Shown: positions 41,227 through 52,604 of the stretch, piece by piece
Layout: each line of letters opens with the position of its first letter
Position numbering within the stretch: position 1 is the first letter of the stretch
Position numbers and translations under genes: made by a program
From: Haemaphysalis longicornis
Lineage: Eukaryota > Arthropoda > Arachnida > Ixodida > Ixodidae
DNA length: 64,000 bases
Direction of reading: 5' to 3'
NCBI GenBank assembly: GCA_013339765.2
Contig: CM023454.1
Span: forward strand, 57,741,826 to 57,805,825
Notes under the pieces: generated by a model
Told to the model about the DNA's origin: nothing
The model's input: only the letters and a program-made list of their open reading frames with translations
The model's database searches: none

Positions 41227-42469
41227 TTATGTGTCGTCTTTCGGGGCTGTGACTCTCGCCTTTTTTGGCTTGTCGGGTGGCTTTGGCGTCGGGACGCGTT
41301 CCTTGCGCTGCGTTGCAGGCAGGAACGGCCCGACATCCATGTCGTCGTCGGATGTCCGAGGGGTGCCCGACGGACCGGGCCCCCCGGACTTGGCCCCCCC
41401 TCGGGAGCCCTTCGTTTGAGCCGCCACCGCCGAGGGCGTCTGGGGCGCCAGAGGTGGCACGGGCGGTGCGGTGGCGGCGGGAGCCGGTGCGGCGCCCGGG
41501 GTGTCCATCACCTCGGTACCCTCCAACGCACTGGAGGATGGGGAGACAGAGGCGGGAGCGGCACCGGTCCCGACGGAAGAGGTTGCCACCACAACCGCTG
41601 CTGCCTCAGCAAGCGGCGTGGTGCCGGATTGGGCTGCGTGAGGCAACCCAGCGGGGGGCGGGGGGCGGGACCAGGTCAGACTTTCTGAACTGGGTCCCTG
41701 TGGAAACCAGACGTCGCTCCGCCCCCGGCGAGCCGCGTCTGCGCACCTCCCCAGAGGGAAAGAGGCGAACCTCTTTCGCGCCTCTGGGAAGGTGATGTTC
41801 TCCGTGACCTTGATGTTAATTATCTTTTTTTCCATTTGAAATTTTTCACACTTGCGGGAGTACACTGCATGCGGCCCCCCCGCAGTCCACACAAGACAGG
41901 GAATCGGATGGACAATTGTCGCTCGGATCATCATGCGCCGCGCATTTCACACACGTCGTTCTGCCACGGCAACAGTTTGTACCGTGCCCGAACCGCTGGC
42001 ACTTAAAACAGCGCCGCGGGTTCAGGATGTACGGACGGATGGAGCAACGGATAAAACCTGCATTGATGTGTTGTGGAAGAACTGCGCCGTCAAAAGTCAA
42101 GATAATGTGCTTGGTGGGAATCTCCTTGTCGTCTGTGCGGATAGTAATGCGTATCACGGAAGTGACGCCCTGATCCTTCAAGCCGGCTAGGAGATCCGCA
42201 TCTGTTTCGTTCAAGAGATCCGTCTCGGATATTACACCTTGCGAGCTGTTGAGGCTCCGATGTGGTGTGACCGTGATGTTTAGATCAGCCAGTCTAGTCT
42301 GAGCTAGAAGCTTTGTGGACTGCTGCTTTTCATTTATTTCGATGTGGAGTTCACCAGACCTTTGTTTTTTGCATTTCCACGATTTTCCTATAATGGCTGT
42401 AAGATATTTTGCAATCAAGAATACTGACTGAGATGCAAGAGGTTGTATTGGATTGAGCGATTGCATCAC
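41227..42469 (-). pseudogene. J2 ORF1 with CCHC knuckles, one frameshift
   Basis: The first part (42469-41846) reads PLASQSVFLIAKYLTAIIGK, then LADLNITVTPHRSLNSSQGV, HINAGFIRCSIRPYILNPRR and the knuckles CFKCQRFGHGTNCCRG, CVKCAAHDDPSDNC and CVDCGG. In a run of seven C (plus strand 41875-41881) the frame shifts by one base and continues with HAVYSRKCEKF, NITFPEARKRFASFPL and a long Pro/Ala/Ser-rich tail ending at 41227. A single slippage in the homopolymer explains the break. The protein coats element RNA. The C-terminal half is low complexity as in J1. Confidence 0.8.
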
Positions 42470-42479
42470 AGAAATCGAG

Positions 42480-42753
42480 AGTAATGATCCGTTTCAGGAA
42501 ATGTTAAACATGGCAATGGGGGAAAATATACTTCGGTGCGGCCACTTCTCAGGGACCGATCACGTTTGGGGGGGGGGGGGGTTGAAAATGCCATATAGCA
42601 TAGTATAAAAGCAGGGAGACTGGGGTACTTTCTTCTTTGACCTTACCTTGGTAGCCAAAAAGGTCCCGGAACTCCCTGCCTGGTAAACAGACAGGGAGCC
42701 CATCCGCCGGAGCTTGACCTGGGATCCGACGGACCACCGTTCGTGGTTTCTAA
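42480..42753 (-). promoter_or_regulatory. J2 5' leader
   Basis: On the minus strand it aligns with J1 from AGAAACCAC through GGCAGGGAGTTCC and GGACCT to the CTATATGG region. It contains a run of about 13 G on the plus strand (42569-42581). Open sequence on the minus strand continues upstream to 43063 without a motif, so the true 5' end could lie further out. Confidence 0.5.
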
Positions 42754-44111
42754 CCCTCCACCTATAAACACATCGCCACGGTTGGATCCAGCTTATGTTT
42801 GGGGGCTCGGGGTCCGCGGTATCGCCAGTACCGTCACCAAGATTGCTCAAGGTGCCCTGTGCGGGGAATAGTTTTCTTCCAAATAGTACACAACCGAAGG
42901 GGTATTTAACCCAAGCGATATAGGTTTCAATTTTATTTAAAATAGAAGAGACGGGTAATATTGCTGGCCCACGTGGACTACTAAAGGTAACCTTCAAAAT
43001 GTACCTCGGAACGAGAAAAATTACGCAAAAAAACGCGATAAACACGGAAAATATTCCAAACATTCTTATGCAAATAGAAAATTCTCAAAACAGTATTTCA
43101 TTGACGTTAAAAACCTGATCAGTACTATTGACGACAATTGGAACAGCCATACATTCCATAACGTTTAAACAAGTTGTGAGCGTAAACAATAAACGGTTCT
43201 ATAATACAGATTACTGCTGTGTGATTAACCAAGTTAAAATATTAAAACAGAAAATGGAGAAAAGTCGATACACAAAAAGTTCATATTCAAGTAGCAGCAA
43301 AAACTACCACAATGGTTAATTTTCCAGTTTTATGTAAACGTACCATTTGTACACCTAATTTCTAGTTTTGAATGTGCAATAAGAGCATCGTATATACCCT
43401 TTTATAGAATTGTCAGCTCGGGTAAGGGCTTGTTTTTTTAAATTATCTGAATTTTCACCGCGGACCTCTTTACCAATTTATAACTTCGCCGTTAACAGAA
43501 AAATTGCAAGGAAAATGCTGAGCATCATCGGAGCAATGTTTGTGGCGACGGCCGAGGTTCTCCAGCACACGAAGTGGGATTAGAAAAAAATGGGAATAAC
43601 TCCGATGTGTGAGAAAATGGCGAGAGCTTGTGAGCACACGCCTCCTGGCGACCGCCCTGTGCCCGGCTCGTGCAGTGGTTAGCAAAAGCTAGCGCTGTGG
43701 CGTATCTAAACGAACACTGCAGTGGTATTGCTAAAGATAAGAAGACACCTTCTTGGGAGAAGTCAGCGAAGCCATTACATTCCCTAGAAGATATTGTGGG
43801 TATTTGGACAGGTGGCTACGAGTCTGCCAACCATTCTTCAGACGACTCGTAGGTTCCACCACTTCTGCGTCGATTCGACGGCGAAGACGCGGTGGAAGTC
43901 TACAAAGCGCAGGATTACTTTGCCCCCACCACTCACCGCGATGACGATGACGGCCATTTGGTCCATATCACGACGATTACGAGCATAAAAACTTTTCTAT
44001 TGAACATTGGCGGTGAACCTAACTATATATCCGCAATGTTCCCACAGAACAGCTTCCTCATTCATCTTGAGCGTGAGTGGTAGCTTCCGAAAATTTTTTT
44101 CTCACCCAAAA
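42754..44111. other. No recognised feature (1.4 kb)
   Basis: AT-rich sequence follows J2. Short open frames at 43128-43319 and 43670-44083 have no motif. No terminal repeats are evident. Confidence 0.4.
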
Positions 44112-45080
44112 TAACTGATAGATAGATAGAGAAACACTTTATTGTTCATGGGATGGTGGGGCGAATCCGACGCCACGGTCCAGGCAGCCGCTGAGAGCCC
44201 TGATGGTGTGGGCCACCAGTTGCCGTTGCTGTTGGAGACTCGCCGCAACAGCCAGCCACTCTCCGGTGTAATTGTGTGGTTGGGTAGGGTTGTAGGGGCA
44301 CTCCCACAGAATGTGGTCCTGGGTAGGGGGAATAAGGCAGTGGGGACAGAGTGAGACAGGTGTGTCTGGCGTGCGTTGGAATAGATGGAGCCGAGTGGGT
44401 GTGTGCAGTGTATATATTTGCGCGTGCCGAATGACTACTTGCTGGCGACGGGTAAGCCCGGAATGGAGGGGAAGGAACTTGCGGCGTATGCTTAGAATGT
44501 CTGCTAAGGTGGGGAGCCGAGGGGGAGGACAAGGATTTGTGTCGCGAGCGTCGACAGGGGCCCGGAAGAGAGCTTCGCGGGCAAGCTGATGATAAGCGCG
44601 TTCGTTCCCTGCAACGCCTGCGTTACGAGGGATCCAGTGCACGTGAAAAGGCCCTTTAACGTTGTTGAAGAGGGACAGTGAGGAGGGGAAGGCGAGGCCC
44701 TGAGCCAGGTGTTAGCATGCTGACTTCGAATCGGTGTAGATATTGGTCGTGCGGACGGGGGATGTGTTGTCAGCAGCGGCAAAAGCGATGGCGAGAAGTT
44801 CGGCTTCTTCTGAGGAGGTGCAGTGTCGAGTGATGGAGTAGTGAGTACTTTCCGAAGTGATGAAGGCGACCGCACCGAGGCTATCTTCAAATCCTGCATC
44901 TGTGAATACGTGGCTGCTGTCGGTATCACGGTTTACTTTCTTGGCGTAGTATGCGACACGAATAAGACGGCGTTTGGGATTGCGTTCCTTGTCCATGTGG
45001 CGGGGAATAGGTGCTACGGTAATATGTCGGAGTATTTGTTAATCTGCCCTCGGGTTGGGAAAATGCTACAGGGACTAGAG
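44112..45080 (-). mobile_element. I-like LINE, 5' truncated (RNase H end only)
   Basis: Minus-strand sequence covers the linker before RNase H, RNase H, the zinc region and a 3' UTR with AATAAA (near 44134 on the plus strand as its complement). The tail is a (GATA/TATC)n repeat at 44116-44133. It is truncated upstream of the linker (IPRHMDKERNPKRR). I did not find a clear target duplication. Confidence 0.75.
44139..45060 (-). pseudogene. I-like RNase H and C-terminal zinc region
   Basis: RNase H reads SSHVFTDAGFEDSLGAVAFI (first Asp), SSEEAELLAIAFAAADN (Glu) and NIYTDSKSAC (second Asp), followed by a TAG at about 44714 and, further on, VHWIPRNAGVAGNERAYHQL (His and N-E block). An open stretch from 44642 to 44139 ends with CPHCLIPPTQDHILWEC, a C-x2-C-x8-H-x4-C motif. 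The domain order equals that of the intact LINE at 33312-39297, but the sequences are distant, so this is a different family. One stop prevents a continuous product. Confidence 0.75.
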
Positions 45081-45690
45081 CAGCACGAAGAAAACGGACA
45101 GTAATATTTATTATGACAAGACGATGTGGACAAACAGGGACTTTATTATGATTGTACCGTGGAAAATACAACAATAAGTTGCATCCTCAACAGAAAAAAA
45201 TTTTAGGGATGTGGGAGATAAATTCTAGAGCAAGATGAGACCTGTTAAGTGCTATGGTGCACTCAATGTGATTGCCTTGAAATGCCCTGCTTGTGGGCGG
45301 GCGGTTGGTATCTTGCACGGAGAGCACAGCGTCGCACAGTAGAGGCCGGTGGTTCAATGCTACGCCGCCTAGCAGCGTTAGAAATTTCAGCCTGGCTGGG
45401 TTTCAGGGCGTCCCCACGATGGCCTCGTTAGACCACATATGACGCATTGAGGGCGTCTCGCACGCAGTCTTAAGAATACTGGCTCCTTCAATTACACGAT
45501 TTATCGTTCAAAGCTACTTTCGCATATACGTCCTCCTCTGCAGTACCATGTCGCTTCGTGGTATTCTACAGTGGATTAAACATTATTCTCGTCACTCCAA
45601 TCTATGGCTAGCATAAGCATTTTATTTTCGGCTTCCTCCAGCCTTTGCGAGGTTATTTCTGCATTACGGTAGGTTATCGCCAAAAGGTAC
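45081..45690. other. No recognised feature (0.6 kb)
   Basis: No coding or repeat signal was recognised. A short stretch near 45340-45360 (GGTGGTTCAATGC) faintly recalls a tRNA B box, but no A box or fold supports it. Confidence 0.35.
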
Positions 45691-45699
45691 GATATTTTC

Positions 45700-46690
45700 T
45701 GTTTTTTTTTTCAGTTTATGTTTTTATAAATTTTCCAATAATCTGTTTTTGGTGCGTGGGATTGGTGCGGTGAGCGAGGCCATTTGCTTTTCGGTGCTGT
45801 GGTTGAAATGCTGGAACTAAAAAGAAGAAAGGTGGGGCAGTTATTCAACGACATCAGCAGTAAATTCGCGCCCACAGTACCGGTTGATGACGCAAGGTGG
45901 ATTGTAGCTACGCAGTATAATGTGGAGAAGAAAGATTGATTCCTCGATGGCACTAGCCGATGTGAGCGGATCTGTGGAGTGGTGACGACAAGGTATTTTT
46001 GGTGACAATTATTGCCGGTCACCTTTCGCGCACCATGGGAATGGAACACCCAGGTCAATACCTTATTTCCCAATTGGATAATGCAGTGGTTTTTTGGGGT
46101 AGAGGTCGTCCAGTAGACTGGGCCCAAGAGTCTTGTACTGTTCCTACTAGGGGAATTTCGCGATAAAACGCGCTATCATGTTACGGATTTTGGGTCTGTA
46201 TTTTTCTTGTGGTACTAGGGGAAGTGTTTTAGGAAGTCCCACGTCGCCCTCAGTGGCATCAGCTTTTATGGGATGGGGAAATTATACACGTTCGAAAAGA
46301 ACACGGAGTAATGAAAAGCAAATTGACGAGAAAGTGATTTTTGTACAGGAGCCGTCCTTGGACACGGAATAAACAGCGAGTTAGATCATAACGTGCGGAA
46401 TCGAATATTGGTGTTACGTGCGGATCTTGCGCTGGTTTGGTGTTAACTGTAATAGGGTCGAGTAACATTCTCGTAGTGGCTGCAAGACACTCGTCAGAGC
46501 TTTCGCATTCGCCGTCCTCTGTTTCCAGCTGTGAAAGACCATGTGCATAGAAATATTTGGGGCTGCTCTTGTAGGTTAGCCTGTTTATGGCTATCACCAC
46601 TTTGAACAAACGAAATGCCCACTTCGCTGGCGTCTTTGTGAACTTAAAAAGCCGACATATGGCCCAACTGACGCGTTTAAACATCATACC
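45700..46690 (-). pseudogene. Gypsy V fragment: RNase H end and integrase, decayed
   Basis: On the minus strand FKVVIAINRLTYKSSPKYFY with AHGLSQLETEDGECESSDEC matches the RNase H exit (Y-K-S-x-K-x-x-x-A-D-A-L-S-R). CLFRVQGRLLYKNHFL matches the spacer before integrase. KADATEGDVGLPKTLPLVPQ, then KPLHYPIGK, GIDLGVPFPW and NPPCVINRYCGREFTADVVE match the zinc finger and core of a Ty3/gypsy integrase. Zinc ligands and the second catalytic Asp (INRYCGREF for I-T-D-R-G-x-x-F) are altered. No LTR is recognisable. It is a fragment of an old insertion. Confidence 0.65.
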
Positions 46691-46850
46691 AGCAAAAAAC
46701 TACAGTTTGCTGAAACTTCTATCACGTTTCTATGTCCAGGTGAGTATGGCGTTATCAGAAGCAAGTGGGTTAGAGAACACGCGACGTCTGCAATAGAAGC
46801 ACAAAGATACAGAAGACAATACTAGCGGACGAAAAATCTCTAAATAATTT
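46691..46850. other. Short unassigned interval between gypsy V and LINE A
   Basis: A CAGGTGAGT string at 46737-46745 looks like a plus-strand splice donor, but no exon is supported. Confidence 0.3.
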
Positions 46851-46899
46851 ATATTGATTGTGCTTTTGGTTAGAATTTCATAGATTTTGCCTTGTTTGC

Positions 46900-47720
46900 G
46901 TGTTGTCTGACAACTATCTTGATAAAAAAGGCCTTGAGCACGGGCTTAGTGCTCTACAAAACGAAAAGAGCTGGTGCTCTAGCGTGGCCGGTTGAGGATA
47001 CTGCTTCTCCGCACCCCGAATACTGCTTCTCCGCGCTCCGGATCTGCACACCGTGCGGATACGTCTTCTGGTTACCTTAGTGAATAGCCACACATGTTCT
47101 CTTGATTGATCGGCACGGGGCATTCATCACACACTATTAGGGAAGTGTGTACACAGCCTTTGTACATGTACACCTTCGCGAGTGTGAGTAGCGTTTGCAA
47201 TTGCGTCAGCCTTATGATGGTTTGCCGTTGCCGGGACAATTTCTTGTGCGGAGGAGTGAATTTTCATTTGCTGTCTGCGTATTCTTTAAGCTGAACTCTT
47301 CGCGGAATCATGGGTTTTGGCATTGGGCCACAGTTGGCAGGTGCCCAGAGGGGCACTTCGTGGGCGAGCAGGTTTGCTCTTTAGTTTCCCGCGAAACCTG
47401 TGTGTCCCGTAACTCAGTGTACCCTTATGATGCCTTTAGAGTGTTTACGCTCTTCCAAATATGGTTAAGGAATGAAGTCTTGTTTCAGAATGGTGCAGAC
47501 TTTCTCACGGTCCAGTGTATATGTTAGTAAGAGTGGGCTGTGTTGCAGTGCTGGCGGTTGCCCAAGCTATCGCGGTGGCCTCGGCTTCTTCGACGAAAAC
47601 GCCGCTGCCCTAGTTTGTTCATTCCTGGCCCAAACTGCTCGTGAATGCTATGCCATACCTATGTCCTCGCACTGCCACATCGGTGTGAACATGGATGTAA
47701 TGCGCAATTCTGGTGGATTT
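46900..47720 (-). pseudogene. LINE A RNase H remnant
   Basis: Only scattered blocks survive, for example HVHTDVAVRGHRYGIAFTSS with its T-D near 47690 and GVFVEEAEATAIAWATASTA near 47590. They match the first Asp and the Glu helix of LINE RNase H. The remainder to 46900 is unreadable. Confidence 0.45.
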
Positions 47721-47769
47721 CTTGTCATAAACTTTGGCTCACATGAGTCTTATTGCTGGTTACATTCCT

Positions 47770-49200
47770 TCTACGGATGAGTGCTGTTTGAATGAGGTTG
47801 AACAGTTCGGTGGCAATATAGCCAGCTGTGCGGTAGTGTTTTGTAATGGGTTGTAGCCCGCAGAGCGTAGAATTGTCGTGGCTTTGCGGGAATTTTCTCA
47901 GTCGATCCAGTTGGTTAGGTCTGTGGACTGTCAATACTTGGACTGTATTGAAGGTGCCTGTGTTGAGTAGGAGCTTGGTGCTGGCACACAAAAGAACTCG
48001 CAGCGTGATCTTCTTGACCTTCCGCAAAAGCGTGTTATGTTTGTTCTCCGGAGTCCTATTGGTATTGCCGTACAGTATTAAATATCTGATTTTGGACGTG
48101 ATGAGTGCATCTCTCAGACGAAGGAGGTCGTGCTTTAGGTGCCGTGTGTTTTTGTTAGATATTCTTCGAAGCATGTGCAGAATCTGTTCCGCCTGCCTCA
48201 TAATGGTATTAACCGCCATGTGTCCTCCTCCGTAACTTTGTAGTGGCAGTCCTGGTACCTTGATGTGCTTTTCTTCGACGATGGTGTGCCCATTCATTGA
48301 TAGGCGAAGTTGTGGACGTCTTCATCCATGCCTATAGATGGCCAGAAGCTCTGTTTTCTCCGCGGATCAGTCTAATCCCATTTTTACAGCGGCAGCTTCT
48401 GTAGTGTCAAGAGCGTGTTGTAGCAATACTTGTATGTGCCCAGGACTGCCTGTGTTGATCTGCATGGTAACTTCGTCCTAGTGCAGGGTGTGACGGACGT
48501 CCGGTACCTATTTCAAGGCCCCTTTGAAACCTTCAGCATAGCCAGGGTAAATAAAGAGGGAGATTGTCCGGAACCTTGAAGGATTGGTCGCTGTGGGTGT
48601 CGATATTCTTCGGATGTGTGCTCGCCGATTCTAACCATGAGTATTCGGTCTCATAAAAAGTCCCTGATATAAATATATATATGTGCCCCACAGTCAGTGT
48701 CAGCGAGTTCCTATAAGAATGCATCATCATCCACGTCGTCGAAAGCTTTCTTCAGATCTATTGCTCGTAGAGCTTTCAGTTAAGAATTGCTATGTTCCTC
48801 ATTGATACCTTTGTAGATCTTAAGTAGTGAATCCTGCGTGGAAATGTTTGGTCCGTACCCCACCATGTTGTACAGCAGAGCCGCTTCTTTTTCAAGGTGA
48901 TTATGAAGGCGGTACAAAGCCGATACGTTCAATTATTTTGGCGGCGTTTGACGTAATGTGATAGGTCGTAAGTATTCAAGTTAGATTGGTTTCCTGGCTT
49001 GGGCATAAATTTACGTTCCGAATCTTCCATTGCTTCGTCAGGGGTTGGTATCCTGGCCACATATTGTAAATTTCTCTCAAAAGTGGCGACAAATCTTCTT
49101 CCGCTAGCTTCGTTAGATGCCCCGAGGTTATAGCATCCAGACCTGGCCCTGTTTTCTTTGCAGTGGTGGAGAGCGCGTTTCAGTTCAGTCATGTCGAATT
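47770..49200 (-). pseudogene. LINE A reverse transcriptase, decayed
   Basis: The minus strand near 49190-48950 gives TELKRALHHCKENRARSGCY, SGRRFVATFERNLQYVARIP and KFMPKPGNQSNLNTYDLSHY, the first RT blocks. DLKKAFDDVDDDAFL-like motif A appears in a shifted frame near 48750. The thumb region is open from 48297 to 47725: MRQAEQILHMLRRISNKNTR, LRDALITSKIRYLILYGNTN and LTVHRPNQLDRLRKF. No intact Y-A-D-D is readable. RNase H remains (VEEAEATAIAWAT) lie near 47590. Confidence 0.65.
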
Positions 49201-49299
49201 TTTATCGATGCTTTCAATTTGGGCGCCCGTATACTCAGCGTATTAGAGGTTTTCTAGGTGCTGGGATGTAGTTGTTTTTGATGGATTCGATGAGCTTGT

Positions 49300-50400
49300 C
49301 CGGATCATTTTCATGTTCATTCATGAATGTTTGTAGCTTGTGCTGCGGCATGGTTTTTGTCGCGTCCGCGTTGATGAGCACTCTAAGTATCCTCCAAATT
49401 TTCTCAGAGCTAAGTGTACCTTGTAACCGTTCACACGTTTCTATCCACTGATTGTGACGTAGTAGCGCTGAATAGTTTTGTATGTGTTCGTTCAGCTGAT
49501 TGATCCGCTTTCTAAGTTTACAGTAGGTCTTTCCCGTTTTCCAGCCGTTTTACAGCGCTGTTCTTGGTTCCTAGCAATGCGAGATGTGTTTATCCACTCC
49601 TGATTGCTCCTCTGTCTGCGAGTATGCTTCGGTGTGCTTCTTCATTGCTTGTTTTATTTCTTCATTGCAGGCGTCTATAGTAGGTGGGTCGCCGCCTTAT
49701 CTGTCTAGCCTGTATTTGTGCCAATCTGTGATGTGCTGTTTCTTCTACTTTGGACGCTTCGGCATAGCCTAAATGATTACTTGTATGATTGGACGGTCGC
49801 TGCCAAAACATTATTGAGTGTGTGGACATTGCATATTAAACTGTCTTATGGAAACGATAAGGTCTGGGTTGGTGTTTCACTCGACAGAATTTCCCAATCT
49901 TGCATATTCACTAAAGCCATCATGTACCGTTTATTCGGCTTAGTGTAGCAGTCCAAGTAATCGGCCGCCCGTGGCAGTGTTTCTCTGGTAGCATCAATTT
50001 GCATGCGGGGCTTTGAAGTCGCCTGCTAAGAGGTGTTTATATCTTGAAAATGAGGCATAGGGTTCCTGTAGCTTTTCTTTTGGCGGGCTGTAAACATTGG
50101 TAATTTGAAAGGGGCCTTGCTGTGTTGTGTCGACACAGATATTGTCAGGCTTGCATCAGTGTCATGTTCATTGTTTGAGAGTATATGTTTGCTGACCAGA
50201 GTGGCAATGTTCTGGCATCTTTTATACGTCATGTAGACTGGAATTGTTGGGTTCTTACCTGGTTCTTGTAGTAGGATGACATCCGCAGTGGAAGAGGGCG
50301 GCCTGTTTTCCTTTGAAACCACGGCAGTTCCCCTGTAGGATCCAAATAATCTTATTGCTCTGTGTTTTTATCCTACATGGGGGGGGGGCAAGCTGAAGGT
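49300..50400 (-). pseudogene. LINE A endonuclease, decayed
   Basis: On the minus strand IIWILQGNCRGFKGKQAALF is the W-N-C-R-G-F start of an I-like endonuclease. ADVILLQEPGKNPTIPVY gives the L-Q-E motif and ASLTISVSTQHSKAPFKLPM corresponds to the next strands. The G-D-F-N block reads as Q-A-T-S/K-P-R debris. Multiple stops follow. Not functional. Confidence 0.65.
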
Positions 50401-50599
50401 GGCATGCTATTTGTTCTACACTGGAATAGAGAGGGCTCATTGCCTTTGGGACACACCCTGAAATGTTTGCTCTTGTTGAGTAATCAGGTTTTGTTACTGC
50501 AGTCATTGACTGTGCATGTCTTCGAAATTTCGCTGCAAAGCCAAGCAGGCGTGTTATGGCGTTGGCCTGTTCGCACATTTTTTTGTGTTCGGTAGTAGG

Positions 50600-50999
50600 A
50601 GCTCGACAGGTTTCTCATTTTCGGCGACTTGCGTTTCGAGAGCTTCTATTTTTTTGAGGATTTTGTGTGATGGTAGACGATCGCCTGCTTTGTGCTTCTC
50701 TTGATCTGCGCTTCTTGATCTGCGCTTTGTGCTTCTCTTGATCTGCTTCTCTTGGCGAGAGGTGATTGTTGAGTGTCCATGCGCACTGTTCTCACTCTCC
50801 GCGTCTTTGTCGGCAGATTCTGAGGTCAGGTCTTCTTGAGTACCTTTCTAAAGATTTTTTTTAGTGTGATTTGGGGTGTTGTCTGATGTGGTGTTCTTGG
50901 TGTATTACCTATCCGTGCATCTGCAATTGATGCGTACTTGGCGTTAGTTTTTTTACAATTTTTTAAAGCAGGGAGTGGCCGACTCACCTGACGAGCTCG
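50600..50999 (-). pseudogene. LINE A ORF1, C-terminal part
   Basis: This is the continuation of ORF1 after the plus-strand insertion. It is a charged, low-complexity region with repeated short units near 50690-50755 (CTTCTCTTGATCTGCG-like on the plus strand). No domain is recognisable. The assignment rests on position between the ORF1 N-terminus and ORF2. Confidence 0.45.
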
Positions 51000-52598
51000 G
51001 TAGTCTTGAGAGAGATTCGACGCTTGCATGACCCCGTGATAGTGAACGCTCGATGTATACCTCCGAGCTCGTGGACTAAAATGCGCCACAGAAGAATCCG
51101 CCCTCATCAAACTCTGTGCCCGAACTTAGGAAAAACGACCAGACATAATCCCCGATCCAGAGTTTACCATAAATATCCTAGCAGAACCCACAGTCGCCCA
51201 CCCACACATACTGGGTCTCAGCATACCGGAAAATGGAAGCGACTCTCGAACTTTACCTGCATTAAAACGCACCCTCACACAACTCACGCACCTCGTGCGA
51301 CGCATCGCCCACCGCCGCTACGGCCTTCAGGAAGAGGACACTCTCAGAATAACGCAAGCAATACTGATCATTCGTGTAAATTATGGCACACAATACCTGG
51401 CTCTCACATCCGTCGTAAAAGAAAAAACTCAATACTTTCATCCTCCAAGCCTACAAACTCGCCATAGGCCTACACCCCTCAATATTCACGGGCAGGTTGC
51501 TCCGACTACGGGTACGCAATAGTTTGAAATAATTGCACGAAGCTCATCGTTGTTCCCAAATCACCCATGTCAAGTTGACACCTACCGGATGAGACACCCT
51601 TAGACGCTTAGGTTACCCGGTACCACCCAAAGTAGACCAGTCCCATCGTGTCCTCCTCCACATACGTCAACACATTCGTGTAGCTCCCCTGCTGCGCAAT
51701 ATGCACCCCTTTACAACAAAGCACGCCGCAAAGCACGAGTCGATGCGGTTACGCATAAGAACGCAGGGAACCCTACTGACACGCTACACGGACGCCGCAC
51801 GCTACACCCGCAAACCCGCCCACGCAGTCATGGTTATCGACCACCAGACAACTGAAGTCACAGCCGCCACGATATTCCGCATCTCTAAAAACGCCGCTGA
51901 AGAAATCGCCATCAGCCCTAGCCGCCACAAGAAACAGCGAATACCTTACCGTCATTACGGACTCGCAAGTAGTGGGCCACAACTACCAGCTCGGCCGCAT
52001 ATCATCCTTCGCACTCAAGATCCTTAATGCGATCCTGAAACTTCCCGACAACCGTATCGTTTGGGCCCCTGGACACGAGTCTCTCGACGGAAATGAGGTG
52101 GCACACGCCGCTGCCCGGGGACACACCTTCCGGGCCATTTCCGAAGAGAGCCAAAAAACAGAGAAGGCCTTCCACACACTGAATGGCTACGCGTACATTT
52201 TCACTCGCTTCAGACACGAGCGTCAACGCTTCCCTCCACCCAACTCCCAACTTTTAAGAGCCGTAGCGACCACCCTCCGCCGGCTACAGACCAACTCCTA
52301 CCCGCGCTGTACCCTACTCAACCATATCTAACCCACCCAGTATTAGGTACCTGCCACTTTTGCTCACAGCCAGGCACCCTGTACTCTCTGATCTGGGAGT
52401 GCCAACACTCCCCTTCTCTCCCACCCAATCCCAATCCCACGTACCAGCAATGGGTGGACCGGCTGTCCAGCTGAGACCTCTCGAACCAGCGCATGGCGAT
52501 AGAGAGGGCACGAGCAGCCAGCAAGGACCAGGGCATCCCGGACTAGCCGACGCCCTACTTGCCGTCCCCCCCTGTGCCCTTAACATCCTGCATCATTA
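51000..52598 (+). mobile_element. Plus-strand I-like LINE, 5' truncated, inside LINE A ORF1
   Basis: It contains the end of RT, RNase H and the C-terminal zinc region on the plus strand, opposite to its host. AGCTCG lies at both junctions (about 50994-50999 and 52599-52604) and may be a 6-bp target duplication. No microsatellite or poly-A tail is obvious at the 3' end. The insertion is younger than LINE A. Confidence 0.7.
51020..52545 (+). pseudogene. I-like ORF2 C-terminal half: RT thumb, RNase H, zinc region
   Basis: VYLRARGLKCATEESALIKL starts the readable RT part near 51055. HILGLSIPENGSDSRTLPAL and EEDTLRITQAILIIRVNYGT follow. RNase H reads RYTDAARYTRKPAHAVMVID at about 51780 (first Asp), AAEEIAI (Glu) and, after a frameshift, VTDSQVV-like sequence near 51955, then APGHESLDGNEVAHAAARG at about 52065. 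The zinc region near 52350 reads CHFCSQPGTLYSLIWECQHS. The product ends ASKDQGIPD before TAG at about 52543. Two or three frameshifts are needed to read it through. Confidence 0.7.
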
Positions 52599-52604
52599 AG
52601 CTCG

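Larger units (their letters stand above)
31279..42753 (-). mobile_element. J2: jockey-like LINE, almost complete, hosting a full-length LINE
   Basis: The minus strand carries, in order, a leader (42753-42480) shared with J1, ORF1 (42469-41227), endonuclease, RT, RNase H and a C-terminal zinc motif, then a 3' end with a TGGCGCTCTTTGCCC hairpin-like block and an ATC-repeat tail at 31279-31290. The 5986-bp LINE at 33312-39297 splits RT. Without it J2 is about 5.5 kb. RT reads GTALSR on one side of the split and VHVQENGVPQGG on the other, so no J2 sequence was lost. Scattered stops and frameshifts make J2 inactive. Confidence 0.8.

Noticed and set aside
42560..43063. 167-residue minus-strand open frame upstream of J2 ORF1, with a hydrophobic start
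   Set aside because: Its second half is the J2 leader shared with J1 and no protein family is recognisable. It is more likely leader sequence than a gene.
45300..45370. Possible tRNA-derived SINE with a B-box-like GGTTCAATGC
   Set aside because: No A box at the right distance, no cloverleaf and no tail or target duplication could be found.
46737..46745. CAGGTGAGT resembling a splice donor on the plus strand
   Set aside because: The upstream frame has no recognisable domain and lies antisense to gypsy V remains. A 9-base match is expected by chance in 64 kb.
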